Below, piece after piece: positions 21,336-32,858 of a stretch of DNA of 64,000 nucleotides. The position numbers and the translations under genes are program-made. Origin of the DNA: Centrapalus pauciflorus (lineage: Eukaryota > Streptophyta > Magnoliopsida > Asterales > Asteraceae); contig JAANYP010000179.1 of assembly GCA_020465985.1 (NCBI GenBank), positions 23,309 through 87,308 of the forward strand. Direction: 5' to 3'. Numbering within the stretch: the first letter of the stretch is position 1; each line of letters starts with the position of its first letter. The notes beneath the pieces were generated by a model that was not told the DNA's origin, ran no database searches, and saw only the letters and a list, made by a program, of their open reading frames with translations.

Positions 21336-21543
21336 GTTAAAACTCCAATTCTAACACTGTATAGACTTAATCAACACATGAAACAAGTCATAATATGTTA
21401 GTAGGACATTAAAAACCATTATTCGACGATAAAAATGCAATGAAACTCTCCTTACTTACATTCTTTGAAGGTTTAGAACGTAAACCAAAGACTAGAATTA
21501 AGTTCGAGAGAAACAGTCGTTATCTTTGTTAAACAGTCACAAC

Positions 21544-21684
21544 ATCGTAAGTTTTGAAAAACTTTGAACAATTTTCAACTTTTTCAACTTATCGTAAGTT
21601 TTGAAAAACTTTGAACAATTTTCAACTTTTTCAACTTATCGTAAGTTTTGAAAAACTTTGAACAATTTTCAACCTTTTCAACTC
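21544..21684. repeat. 47-bp tandem repeat, three copies
   Basis: Copies start at 21544, 21591 and 21638. Each begins ATCGTAAGTTTTGAAAAACT and contains TTGAAAAA and TTTTTCAA, able to pair as a hairpin. The first two copies are identical and the third has two changes. Other Cop spacers carry only a single similar stretch. Confidence 0.9.
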
Positions 21685-22174
21685 ATCATGGAACCCTTCA
21701 CTTTTAGCAACTGATTATCCCGCAAACTTTGTTTTTCCAACTAGAATGCATCCTAGTAAATTTTGACTTTTTTCCTACTTAAAATAAAATAGACAAAATA
21801 AAATAAAACATTGAACCAAAATTAAACTTAAGCTACTCTAAACTTCTTTTAAAATTTTGATCTATACTAACAAAATATTTTTGTGAGAAAGTCAAAGAAA
21901 GGTTCAATCAGATAGCGGTGTCAATATGCACTTTCAGTATTACACTTTCACACTTAGGAATTTTTGATTCCTTTGATTGTTTGTCGTGAAATACAAACCA
22001 AGTCGATAGTCGGTATGATTTTCCCTTTAAACATTTTACAAATTGGAATATCCCTTGGCCTTTTTTATTTATCAAGAAACTATCTTACGTGTCCCATACT
22101 TAGACATACTTCTATGATCAAGGCAGACACACAATGATTATAACTTTTCGGTATTGCAAATTTTCTTTAAAAGG

Positions 22175-22366
22175 CAAACGTCAGACACAGTTCTGTATTT
22201 ACTTACAACAGAGCGTCTTAGTTTGTCTTAAAGTTTATTTAAAGCTAGAAAGACAGCGGTGACAGGTCTGTACTTACGTACAACAAAGTGACTTATCTTG
22301 CTAACTCGAGTCAAAACAGAGGTGATAGGTCTGTACTTACGTACAACAAAGCGACTTGTTTTGACT
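22175..22366 (-). other. Triple hairpin array in Cop-2 spacer
   Basis: Three ~55-nt modules each have the core TGTACTTACGTACAACAAAG or a variant, bracketed by short complementary arms. The third module is flanked by GTCAAAACA and TGTTTTGAC, a perfect 9-bp pair. The same array occurs in the other spacers (28420, 44730, 52918, 58533). Confidence 0.7.
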
Positions 22367-22939
22367 CTCTCCTTTTTATCAAAATTTTTCTTTTCTTTTC
22401 TTTTCTTTATGATGTATTCGATGTTGCCATACACCCCCCAGTAAATTTGCATACCTCATTTTAAATCATTGTCTGTATGTCTCTAACAAAGAAGTTAAGA
22501 CCATTTGGTCATACATCTATGTTAGTTACACATATGACTTTTTCTTGAATATTTTATTAGCTGTTAGGATTTCCTTTGTGTATTATGCCTCCCAACACAT
22601 CAAACAGGAAAATGTATATCACTTACAGTTTAAGGTGCATTATGTGTGAAAGCTTAACACTTAGAGATTGTAGCGAATGTGCTAATTTTCGTCACTTTGA
22701 ACCTATGTCTCTAAGACTTAACTCTTTTTTCAATATTCTCTTTTTTTAATGGTTTTCTCTCTTTTTTTTTGTTTTTCATAAAAAAGATAAGCTAATAACT
22801 TAACCTACTAACTTACTATAAAAGGAAATAAATTATACTTAAACACTAACTTACTATAAAAGGAAATAAATTCTACTTAACTACTAACTTACTGCAAAAA
22901 GAAAGAAAATATACTAAGCTGAAGTTACTTTGGATTACG

Positions 22940-23205
22940 CATACCATTTAGTTGAACTAACAACTCAAAGCGTGACTTATCAAATGCTTTAGTGAAAATA
23001 TTCGCATAGTTGTTATTACCAACATTGTTATATTAATTACCTCACTTTACCCTTTTCCCGTAAGACTTCTCCACTTGGTCTAAGGACCCAATCATCATGC
23101 CTGCTGTTTCCTCCTTTGTACCCTGTCCTGTGTCGAGAGAAACCACTTATCCATAAACCATTGGTTATTAGGACCTGTAGTTAACTCCTGCGGACTAAAC
23201 AAGAA
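22940..23205 (-). pseudogene. Cop-2 deleted pol remnant
   Basis: The minus strand passes from the start of the protease (NNQWF, just before the DSG motif) to an integrase segment (GTKEETAG, then LDQVEKSYG) and then straight to the RNase H tail (NIFTKAFDKS, VQLNGMRN). Two deletions removed the catalytic parts of protease, integrase, RT and RNase H. Confidence 0.8.
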
Positions 23206-25936
23206 AAGTTAGTTATCACGGGGAACCCAAACCATGACTGACTTGGTAATACCATCCTCATCCACAAACTTGAACTCTTTCAAATACCCATCTCTCCTTT
23301 CAGGTGACTTGGGTTTTTGATTAAGAATCTGTTGTGGAGTTGAGTGATTAACATCCATTCTCAACCTTTGGGTTGGTCTTTGCGGTTCATCCCTTGAATA
23401 ATTTCTGTTATAATACATCTCAGTTTGATAGTTCTGGGCTCTACCTGGTGTCTTGTGTCTATTAGGAGAATTAGACCTAACTAGAGTGTGACTCCTCTTA
23501 GGAGTATTATTCCTAATGACGGATTGGGTGCCAGACATTGATTGACTAGGGGATCTTTTGGGTGAATTATTCCTAAGTCCGTCATTTTGTCTGAGAGACA
23601 CCGGTGATTGTCGACTACCTAGACGTAACATCACAATTGAGTTCTTCTTAGAAATTTGAGAACTACTCCAGCTCGTATCACTAGGCATTGTTTTTAAGGT
23701 TTGCTGCTCTTGTTTCCCATGTTTAGTGAAGACTCTGACTTTTTGTAGGGACAACCTGAAGCAACATGTCCTTTCTCATGACACTTAAAGCAAGACATCT
23801 TGTCAATAGATTTCTTATAGGCACCCTTTGACCTAGGTGTCTTACTAATCCCCTGATTGTTTGTATCAACAGCGTAGTTTAACTCCTCTTTGTTATTATT
23901 ACTTACAGTCTTTTCTTCTTCTAGTTTTGTCTTACAACTAGATTGAACACACTGTACCGTTTGCCTAACCTGAGGAGTAGTTGAAGATACTTTAGAAGAC
24001 TCAGATACCTTGACTACCTCTGATTTAACCATATCATTGGTCTCATCCTGAGGAGTAGGTACATGGTTGCTATTTGCCTCAGCTACCTTAGCCCTAGACT
24101 CAGCTAATTCCATATCTCTAAGAGAGATCTCTTTGGTCAGTGACTCTACATGCTCATAAATTAGTTCATTCCTGACACTTTGTTCCATTAATTTGTCATT
24201 CAGAACTATTAAATCTTGAGCATCATTTCTCAGTTTGGCCTGAAGATCTTCCTTAATGTCATAAATTAGCATTATCTGATTTTAACGATTGAATTTGAGC
24301 AGTCATAGATGAACGTGTTTCTAGTACTAAATTCAATTTATCATTCAAAGTAATACATAAAACACATAAATCATGAAAAGTAGAAAAGTTTAGAATTACC
24401 TTTTTCCGATCAGATGGCCATCTGAGCTGCAAACTCGAAAGTAGTCAGCTCCTCAGTAATTTCCAGTACCAAAGGATCTGAATCAGACTGCTGCGTATCC
24501 TCTTTCTTTTCCTCTTTTGCTCCCATATCCGTTTCTGTCACTTCGGCCATGAAAGCCCTAGTATTCTCCTCTGAATGTGTATTCCAATCATATGTGCCAT
24601 CTAACTGTTTGTTAGACCCCACATTAGAAAGTAAACCAGCTACTGAACCCTAATTCCTTGATCTCTGATTCCCTGAACTGGTTGAATACTGATGTCCCGA
24701 GTTCTGATGATTATCCATCTTAGGTCTTTGACACTCTCTCACAAAGTGTCCCAACCCCTGACAGTTATTACACCTAACTTTTTACTTATCGAATCCTACA
24801 TTGTTCACACTTAGATTTCTTCCCGTTCTTTTCATGAACCTCTTCAATCTCTGTGTGACCATAGCCAATTGCCATTGTAGGTCCATTTGTTCCAAGTCAT
24901 CCGGATCCACCTGATCATAATATTCTTCCCATAGAGCTGGATCAATTATTTTCCCTTGAATACAATTCTCGTAAGCTGCTACAAACGATGCTAGAAGCTT
25001 CAGTTGCTCCTCTGCAGTTTTAGGACTCATTGGCATGTTTGTGTATCCCTGAGATGATGATCCTGAAGTAGATGCCTGTGGCTGATCATCCGGATTTGAA
25101 AAACCCAGAAAGGCCCTATTATAAGATTCTTCTGCTTCTCTTGGTATGCCTTCTTGTTCTCTAGAATAAAATGTTGTGGCTTCAGACTTAGATACACTAG
25201 AATTAAATGGTATAGATTTACCAAAGTACATCTCAGGATCTTGTACCTGATCATATTCCCGTTCCTTCTTTTGTAACTGAAAGTTGTATGCCCTCAACGT
25301 TCCAATGACTCCTTCGAGAGTAAGAGATTCGAATTTCTCTTCATCACGCTTTATGAGCGCTACGTACATTTCCCATTTCGCTGGTAAAGCATCAAGAAGT
25401 TTCTCAATCTTCTCTAATTCACAATACTCGACATCGTGATTATCCAACTCAGTCAATAAGTGATAGAACCTAGTGATAGTCTCATCCAGCTTTTAGTTTT
25501 TCAATGCCTTGAACATTGCGAACTGCTGCTTAAGCATCTCGGTTCTTCCTTTTCGAACCCTCGGATTTCCCTCACACCGTTTCTCGAGTGCATCCCACAA
25601 CTCCTTCGCTGTACGATGATTCAGGAATGTGTGTAGAATCTCCTGAGGTAGTGCCGTGCGAATGATAGAAAACGCTCTATTATCAGCCTCATATAGTTTC
25701 TTGTCGTCGTCCTTCATCTTCTGATAAGTCAAGACTCTCTGACGACCTTCAAACTCCTGAGTGGGCGGAATGTATCCCTCGTCGATACAGATCCACATCC
25801 GCATGCCATTGAAACGAGCAAAGTCGGCAAACCTATCATTCCACCAGTAATAATCTTCCAACCTCATCAGCTTCGGTGGTGAATTTTCCTTACCGACTTC
25901 ATGGTCCATTTCGATAAACTTTTGCAAACTAGTCAT
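23206..25936 (-). pseudogene. Cop-2 gag
   Basis: The capsid precursor starts MTSLQKFIEMDHEV at 25936, about 540 nt after the PBS. The copia gag domain shows YYWWNDRFADFARFNG, QEILHTFLNHRTAKELWDAL and RVRKGRTEMLKQQFAMF. The frame continues past a stop near 25493 to LLDALPAKWEMY, LTLEGVIGTLRAYN and the first CCHC knuckle (CNNCQGLGHFVREC). A coiled-coil region (LRNDAQDLIVLNDKL, ELAESRAKVAEAN) and a second knuckle (CFKCHEKGHVASGC) follow. Stops lie near 25493, 24781 and 24650. The first knuckle and all domains are still recognisable. Gag is the only protein this deleted element could have partly supplied. Confidence 0.88.
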
Positions 25937-26471
25937 TTTTTCTAAACTTTTAGAATTAGAACTTAATTAATTTAATTCGAAATTAGTTTAAATCAACCCT
26001 TTCGAACTTAGGTAAGTTCGAATTTGATTAATATTAAATTCGTTTGAAATTAAATTCGAAATTAAGTTCGAAATCACCAAATTCGAAAATATGACAAATT
26101 CGAGATTTCTGAGAAGTTCGAATCCAGAAAAATTCGAATGAAACCCTAAAACAAATTCGAGAGGAGCGTATTTTCTGAAAATTCGAATTTCTGACAAATT
26201 CGAACAAACCATAATACCTACTATGTTCGAGCGCCGCAAGTTCGAAAAACGGCCAAAAGTTTGATATTTTTCAACTTTTCAGTTTAAACCAAAGTTTTTA
26301 GGATTAAAAACTACGATTTCGACCAAAATGATGAACTAATATGAACTTTTCTCCGTTATCTTGCTTGTATAACTCGACAAATTAACCAAGAAGTGATTTT
26401 TCCGTCCTAAAACGCCAAGAAACCACGGATGTTAATTATGAACACGAAGAACACCAAAAACACCCTAATGA

Positions 26472-26482
26472 CTCTGATACCA
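26472..26482 (-). other. Cop-2 primer-binding site
   Basis: The minus strand reads TGGTATCAGAG two bases inside the 5' LTR edge at 26485. It is complementary to initiator Met tRNA, as in Cop-1 and Cop-4, though shortened by a following mismatch. Confidence 0.88.
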
Positions 26483-26484
26483 CT

Positions 26485-26927
26485 TGTAAGGTCGCCTTCC
26501 TACGGAAACCGGAGACACACACTGTGATAGATGAACAATCGAACGCCCCAACACGTGATTCTCTCCAAGAACAAACTCACAATCTCCTTGCAAGTTCGAG
26601 ATCGCCTCTGCACTAATCCAAAATCGAATTTTGCCAAAGCTCTGCAAAACTTCTGCAAAAGTTGTTAATTAAAACGAATTAACCCTTAATTATAACACCT
26701 GGTTTGAACTTGCCCATGACAAGTTCGACTAAGCCCAAGGCCCTTCGAACTTGTCCTCCATAAGTTTGAACCATGACCTTTGAACTTGTTCCTTTGAACT
26801 TGTTCTTGAACTTATTCTAGAACTTAATATGATAGTCTTGAACTTACCATGCAAATGTAAACATCATACACAGTCATGATATCAATAACAAAACTAGACT
26901 GTTGTCGTCACACTGGATGTACCAATA
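26485..26927 (-). repeat. Cop-2 5' LTR (shortened)
   Basis: It starts TGTAAGGTCGCC and ends GATGTACCAATA. Compared with the partner LTR, about 80-90 bp are missing: CCTACGGA is followed at once by AACCGGAG. Part of the GAACTT repeat array is also absent. The deletion must post-date insertion or arise in copying, since LTRs are made identical. Confidence 0.9.
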
Positions 26928-26932
26928 GTCAA

Positions 26933-27079
26933 TGTAATCTATAGGTTGTGGGTGAGAGCGTAGGAGACTCCGGATTGTGTCAGAAACTGAATCATCTGAC
27001 GATACGGCTGCACCTCTGGCAATTGGAGATCCACTGCCATTACTATATTGTGCTTATTATAAAAAGTACACTCACCCAT
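26933..27079 (-). pseudogene. Cop-1 extra ORF, N-terminal part
   Basis: This is the beginning of the Cop-1 aORF, cut off from the rest (17181-19993) by Cop-2. The ATG at 27079-27077 starts MGEC, followed by FYNKHNIVMAVDLQLPE and SYALTHN. The homologous starts in Cop-4 (43438) and Cop-5 (57187) have the same context. The sequence GTGCAG-ATATGGG places a candidate splice acceptor just before the ATG. A stop follows ALTHNL shortly before the Cop-2 junction. Confidence 0.8.
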
Positions 27080-27081
27080 AT

Positions 27082-27552
27082 CTGCACACAAAATCAACAA
27101 CCAAAATCAGTAAATAAAAATAAAATGAAACTTGTTTATTTCGAAATTGCATAACTTCGAACTTGCATAAGTTCGAAGTCCAACACATTCGAACTTACAC
27201 AAGTTCGAAATCATTTAAAAACCATTCGAATTTAAATAAATTCAAAATATATGTTCGAACTTGACTGACTTCGAACTTGTAGATATTTCAACAAGTTCGA
27301 ACTTTCTGACAAGTTCGAACCTGAAGAACAAGTTCGAAGTCGGTCACTTTCAAACTAAAAACCAAGATTTTAACCCCATTTGACTTAATCAACAGTATAA
27401 TCTAGTCCTATTGGGTTCTAATCGAAGTTATTTATGAGTTATTTGAACTTTTATCCGTCAAAACTCGTGATTTCAAACCATCTAGTTTCAACTCTTTATA
27501 AACATCAAATAAACTCGATTTTTGTCACAATAAAGTCCTAAACTACACATAC
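27082..27552 (-). other. Predicted 5'-UTR intron of the Cop-1 extra ORF
   Basis: On the minus strand the donor is ACAAA-GTATGTGTAG (GT at 27552-27551). The acceptor is a T-rich tract ending TTTGTGTGCAG (27082-27084), two bases before ATG. Cop-4 and Cop-5 have the stronger donor ACTAA-GTAAGTG at the matching place and the same acceptor. Length is 471 nt, AT-rich. The donor in Cop-1 is the weakest of the three. A splice from a donor nearer the 5' LTR to the same acceptor is an alternative. Confidence 0.5.
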
Positions 27553-27734
27553 TTTGTATAATAATGAGTACTATACCTAAGTATACGTGTATGTTCGAGA
27601 AATATAGTGAAAGCTTCGAGGAATAATAGGAAATTCAAGATTCGGCAAATTCGAGAACAAGTTCGAGATTGCCGGAGCACAAGTTCGAGAAAAGAAATTC
27701 GAGGGTAGGTGCCTTAAATGAAGTACTGTTGACC

Positions 27735-27742
27735 TATTTATA
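27735..27742 (-). promoter_or_regulatory. Candidate internal promoter (TATA box) for Cop-1 extra ORF
   Basis: The minus strand reads GATATAAATAGGTCAACAG. The same block is found at 44068-44075 (TATAAGTA) and 57882-57889 (TATAAATA), always about 180 nt before the candidate donor. It lies far from any LTR, so it would be an internal promoter. Confidence 0.5.
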
Positions 27743-29178
27743 TCAACTACCTTTGAACTTCGCATAAGTTCGAACTTCCTGACAAATTCGAAGTTAAGTT
27801 CGAATTTGTCTGAATTTCGAACTTAAGTGAAAATTTTGAAAATACATGAATAAATTTCAACTTTTTCAATTTTTTCGAGTAACGGAAGTTTACAAACCTA
27901 GCAAAATCATTCACACCAAGCAACAGAATATTCACGCAATATTTGTTTATTCAACAAAAATGCATCCTAGTAACTTTGACCTTTTTCCTACTAAATAAAA
28001 TAAAATAAAATGAAATATAATAAAATGAACTAAAATAATAAGAATAAAATAAAATTTGAATAAAAACTTAACCTTAAACTACTCAAAGAATACTTTTAAA
28101 ATTTACGACCTATACTAACAGAAGATTTTTGCGAGAAAGTCAAAGAAGGTTCAATCAGATAGCAATGTCAAACGCACTTTTAGTATTACACTTTCACACT
28201 TAGGAATTTTTGATTCCTTTGATTGTTTGTCGTGATATACATTCCAAGTCGATTGTCGGTATGATTTTCCCTTTAAACATTTAACACTTTGGAAATTCCA
28301 TAGGGCTTTTTATTTATCAAGAAACTACCTTACGAGTCCCATACGTAGATATAATTCTATGATCAAGGCAGACACACAATGATTATAACTTTTCGGTATT
28401 GCAAATTTTCTTTAAAAGGCAAACGTCTAACATAGTTCTGTATTTACGTACAACAGGGTGTCTTAGTTTGTCTTAGAGTTTATTTAAAGTTTGCTAGACA
28501 GCGGTGACAGGTCTGTACTTACGTACAACAAAGTGACTTATTTTGCTAACTTGAGTCAAAACAGAGGTGACGGGTCTGTACTTATGTACAACAAAGCGAC
28601 TTGTTTTCACTCCCACCTTTTTTATCAAAAATTTTTCTTTTCTTTCTTTTAAGATGTATTTTGATGGTGCTATACATCTCCTAGAAAATTTGCATACCTC
28701 ATTTAGAATCATTGTCTTTATGTCTCTAACATAGGAATTAAGACCATCTGGTCATACATCTAAGTTAGTTACATATATGACTTTTTCTTGAATATTTTAT
28801 TAGCATTTGAGATTTCCTTTGTGTATTATGCCTACCAACATATAAAACAAGAAGGTGCATATCACTTAGAATTTTAGGTGCATTATGTGTGAAAGCTTAA
28901 CACTTAGAGTTTGTTTAGACTGTGCTAATAATCGTCACTTTGAACCTATGTCTCTAAGACTTAACTCAATTTTCTAATATTCTCTTTTTTTGAACTTTTT
29001 ATGGTTTTCTCTCTTTTTTCTTTTGTTTTTCACTGTTAAAATAAGCTAACAAGCTAACCTACTAACTTACTATAAAAGGATATAAATTCTACTTGACCAC
29101 TAACTTACTATAAAAAGAAATAAATTCTACTTAACCACTAACTTACTATAATAAGAAAGAAAATATACTAAGGTCAAG
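27743..29178 (-). other. Cop-1 spacer between pol stop and extra-ORF promoter
   Basis: From the pol stop at 29179-29181 the minus strand passes a purine-rich tract (28979-29031), a region of short conserved blocks, the triple hairpin array (28420-28611), a (TAAAA)n tract (about 27995-28035) and TTCGAA-rich sequence up to the TATA box. No frame is conserved between copies; the 72-codon frame at 28494-28712 is only the translated hairpin repeat. Confidence 0.6.
28420..28611 (-). other. Triple hairpin array in Cop-1 spacer
   Basis: Three modules with the core TCTGTACTTACGTACAACAA or a variant occur about 70 nt apart. The arms of the third are GTCAAAACA and TGTTTTCAC (one mismatch here; perfect in Cop-2, Cop-4 and Cop-5). 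Position and order match the other spacers. Confidence 0.7.
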
Positions 29179-30779
29179 TCACTCTGGATTACGCATACCA
29201 TTTAGTTGAACTAACTACTCAAAGCGTGACTTATCAAAAGTTTTAGTGAATAAATCTGCATTATTATCTTCCGTTGCCCTCTTTTACCAGTTTTATTAAG
29301 TTCTTTTCAGCACAATCACGTATGAAATGATGTCTTATGTCTATGTGCTTTGTTTTACTGTGTTTAACTAAATTATTAGTTATAGCAATTGTAGATTGAT
29401 TATCTATCCTAATGGGAGTATGAATGTATGTCAAACCGTAATCCCGCAATTGTTGTTGTATCCACAGAACCTGTGAACAACAACTTCGAGCAGCTACATA
29501 TTTGGCCTCGCACGTTGACACGGCTACCGAAGTCTGTTTCTTGCATTGCCAGGATACTAGCCTCCCTCCAAGGAACTGACAACCTCCAGTTGTGGATTTC
29601 CGGTTCAAGCTGCAACCACCATAGTCTTAATCCGTGTATGCTTCCAATCCCAGATCACCATCAGCGTGATACCAAAGTCCCATCTTCGGTTTTGACTTGA
29701 GGTATCTCAGAATCCGCTTCACAACATTCATATGCATGTCTTTCGAATTAGCTTGAAACCTAGCACATATACACACAGCAAACATAATGTCAGGTTTAGA
29801 AGCAGTTAAATACATTAAGTGATCCGATCATGGCCCGATATAGAGTCGGATCTACATCAGTTTCACTTTCTGTACCCGGTCCGAGATTGTGATTCACTTG
29901 AAGCGGTGTGCTAAAGTGAGCAGTCAGCTTTGTTCCCTCCATCCCGAAGCGCTCCAGAATATCGTAGACATACTTCGTCTGATGGATAAACATTCCCTCC
30001 TTCCTCTGTTCGACTTGCAAACCCAGAATGAAGTTCAACTCTCCCATAACACTCATCTCAAACTTAGACTTCATAACCTTCTCAAAATCTTTGCACATCT
30101 ATTCGTTTGATGTCCCGAAAATGATGTCATCCACGTACACTTGTACCAAGATAAAATCTTCTCCTTTTCTCTTCACGAACAATGTACTATCAATTCTCCC
30201 TTTTTCAAACCCGTTGTCTAAAAGATGAGTTGACAGCGTCTCATACCATGCCCTTGGTGCCTGATGTAATCCATACAGAGCCTTATCAAGACGATACACT
30301 CTGTCGGGATACTTTGGATCAGTAAACTCGGGCGGTTGTTCGACGTACACCAGTTCCTTCACTTTGCCGTACAGAAATGCACTCTTTACATCTAACTGAT
30401 AGACTTTAAATCTTTTGAAGGACGCGAAGGCCAGAAACAGACGAATTGCCTCGAGCCTTGCCACTGGTGCAAACAACTCGTTGTAATCGATTCCCTCTTC
30501 TTGGTTGAATCCCTTTACTACCAGTCTTGCCTTGTTGCGAGTAACAATACCCCGATCATCTCTCTTGCACTTAAAAACCTATTTGCTTCCTATTGCAACA
30601 TCTCCTCGAGGTAGCGGCACTAACTCCCACACTTCAAGCTTTTTGAATTGTGACAGTTCTTCTTGCATAGCTTCAACCCAAGTGTTATCCTTCAGTGCTA
30701 TTTGCACATTCTTCGGCTCTACTTGCGAGATGAAACACGAATAAAGACAAGTGTGAAAGGCCTCGGAGTCGTTGATCAT
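29179..30779 (-). pseudogene. Cop-1 reverse transcriptase and RNase H
   Basis: RT copies the RNA into DNA and RNase H removes the template. Visible are KARLVVKGFNQEEGIDY, VARLEAIRLFLAFA, VYQLDVKSAFLYGKVKEL, RLDKALYGLHQAPRAWY, the catalytic box YVDDII, and FEMSVMGELNFILGLQV. RNase H shows STTGGCQFLGGRLVSW, EAKYVAA and IDIRHHFIRD, ending MRNPE and a stop at 29179. Stops replace Trp (30579-30581) and a residue before MCKDFEK (near 30098). A frameshift near 29815 and a small one near 29615 separate the RNase H frames. The catalytic Asp pair is intact, but the frame is closed, so this copy cannot make the enzyme. Confidence 0.9.
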
Positions 30780-31134
30780 CGATAACAGTACCGTGTTATT
30801 ACTGACACTAGTCCTAGTTCACACACCAGTATGCGGATTTCCTATGATGCTCTCAATCGGATGATCCTTGTTTATCCTCGATGTCTCAATCTCATCGACC
30901 CAAAGAATATCTCCTAATTTTGATCCTATTTCACCTAACGGGGGTACGACTTCAGACGGTACATTCTCTTCCTCATGATCACTGTCCTTGGAGTTAGAAG
31001 TATTTGTCTGATTCTCGTTTGTAAGTATTTCAGAATCATTCTCTGCTTGAGACCCATCTTCTGTCGTTGTAGGCTCAGAAGTTTATGGAATGCTCGTCCT
31101 TGGAAAGCTTTGACCGTCGTCATTCATATATCCA

Positions 31135-32622
31135 TTATGGACCTGTTTGGGGTTCATGTGAATAACTTGTAACATCAATGTTAAACACAATTTCTTCCGT
31201 ACCGTTTGTTTTGTTAAAAACCCTTTTGTTTGGTGAGTTTGGCACATAACCTAGGAAATATCCTTCGTCAGCCTTTTCACCAAACTTAGGTTGATGTTTT
31301 GTTTTTAAGAAAGTACACGGTACCCCAAACGGTTCGAAGACAGTTAAATTGGGTGGTCTGTTTTTCAAAACTTCATAACAGGTTTTGTTCAATGATTTGA
31401 CAGTAAGAACCCGGTTTAAAACATGACACGCGGTATTCACTGTCTCCCCCCAAAACATGGTAGGAAGCTTTGAATCCGAGAGCATGGTTCTTGTTGCCTC
31501 AATCAAAGTCCTGTTTTTCCGTTCTACCACCCCATTTTGTTGTGGCTCATATGGTGCACTAAATTGATGCACTATGCCTTTGGATAGGCAATATACACAA
31601 ATTACTGTGTTTTTAAATTCCGTTCCATTATCACTCTTGATACGTTTTACCCTCGTCCCATAGGAGTTTTCGACTTAGTCTAAGAACCCAATCAACTTTC
31701 CAGCTGTTTCGTCCTTCGTACCTAAAAAGAAAACCCATGAAAAACGTGAGTAATCATCAGTGATAACTAAACAATACCAACTACCACCTATACTCCTTTT
31801 GTTGATTGGTTCGAATAGATCCATATGCAGCAAATCGAAAGTGGAAGCTATGGAGTTCTGAGTCTTTGACTTGTGTGACTTCTTGTGTTGTTTGCCTTTC
31901 TTGCAAGGTACACACTTGTCATCGAACTAAAAACTCTTTAGTGAGGCACCTTGCACCAGACCATGTTTAGTGATGTAGTTCTAGGTGCAAGTGTGCCATG
32001 CGTATGTGCCACAAGATGGATTCAGTCTCTGAAGCTTTGGATAGAAGACATATTGGTCCCATCGATAAAATCCAATTTGTCCTTATCAGTATCCACTCTT
32101 CAGGTACTTTAAATCCCGTTTTCAGCACTAACGCCTCAGTATCAGTAAACATTACTGAGTTCTTCTTATCACAGATTTGAGATTTGGGATACACTAATGA
32201 GATTATGATCAAGCTTATCAACATGATAAACTTGATCAAGTTTGATAGTCCCATTAGTGACCACTCCAGTACCGGTGATATGACAACCTTTGTTCCCAGC
32301 GAATGATACAAAACCCTTGTTCCCTCCCTTGAATTCTGTGAGCAGACTCCTTTCCCCAGTCATGTGTCTAGAGCAACCACTGTCGATGAACCACTTGTTG
32401 TTTAGACCTGTAGTAAGCTCCTGCACAAACCCAAGCCATGACTGACTTGGTATTACCGTTCTCATCCACATACGTGACCTCCCTCAAATACCCATCTCTC
32501 CTTTCAGGTGACTTGGGTGTTTGATTGAGAACCTGTTGTGATGCAGCGTGATTTAAGTTCACTCCTGGCCTTTGGGTAGACATTTGCTGTTGAGCCCTTG
32601 AATAGGTTCTATTATAAGGCAT
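31135..32622 (-). pseudogene. Cop-1 protease and integrase
   Basis: The aspartic protease carries WFIDSGCSRHMTGE at about 32385 and continues to LDHNLISVSQI. A GAG-pre-integrase segment (ILWHIRMAHLH) and the integrase core follow, with MDLFEPINKRSIGG, ITDDYSRFSWVFF, a DNGTEF-type second-Asp region, and EPQQNGVVERKNRTL with the Glu. The region ends HEPQTGP at 31135, where about 120 bp present in Cop-4 are missing. Small frame breaks lie near 32450, 32180 and 31960, and a stop near 31679 interrupts the core. A splice-like or deletion junction removes the linker VPRDN seen in Cop-4 before the protease. Confidence 0.88.
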
Positions 32623-32858
32623 TTCAGAGTGATATCCATGGGCTCTACCTGGTGTCTGATGTCTTTGAGGAGTGTGAGTCCTAGCTGGAGTGTAAGCTCC
32701 TCTAGGTGTTGTACTCCTATAAGCTTGTTGAGGTCATGACCTAGACTGATTAGGGACTCTATTCGGTGAATTAGTCCTAACCACTTCATTTGGTGTAACC
32801 GACACAGGTATATGTCTAACAGCAGTCTTTGTGTGGCATTCACAGTTTTCTCAGTGTT

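Larger units (their letters stand above)
19999..26927 (-). mobile_element. Cop-2: internally deleted member of the Cop family, nested in Cop-1
   Basis: LTRs lie at 19999-20563 and 26485-26927, PBS at 26472-26482 and the polypurine tract at 20564. Inside are gag (25936 to about 23200), a scrap of protease joined to a scrap of integrase and to the RNase H end (about 23180-22940), the spacer (about 22900-21340) and remains of the C-terminal half of the aORF (about 21330-20700). RT and most of integrase, RNase H and the aORF N-terminus are gone. It is non-autonomous: it keeps LTRs, leader, gag and spacer, and could only have moved with enzymes from a full copy. Confidence 0.93.

Noticed and set aside
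22228..22452. Minus-strand frame with repeated FVVRKYRP peptides (also 28494-28712)
   Set aside because: It is the translated hairpin array. Cop-4 has a stop between modules and frames shift between copies, so structure rather than protein seems conserved.
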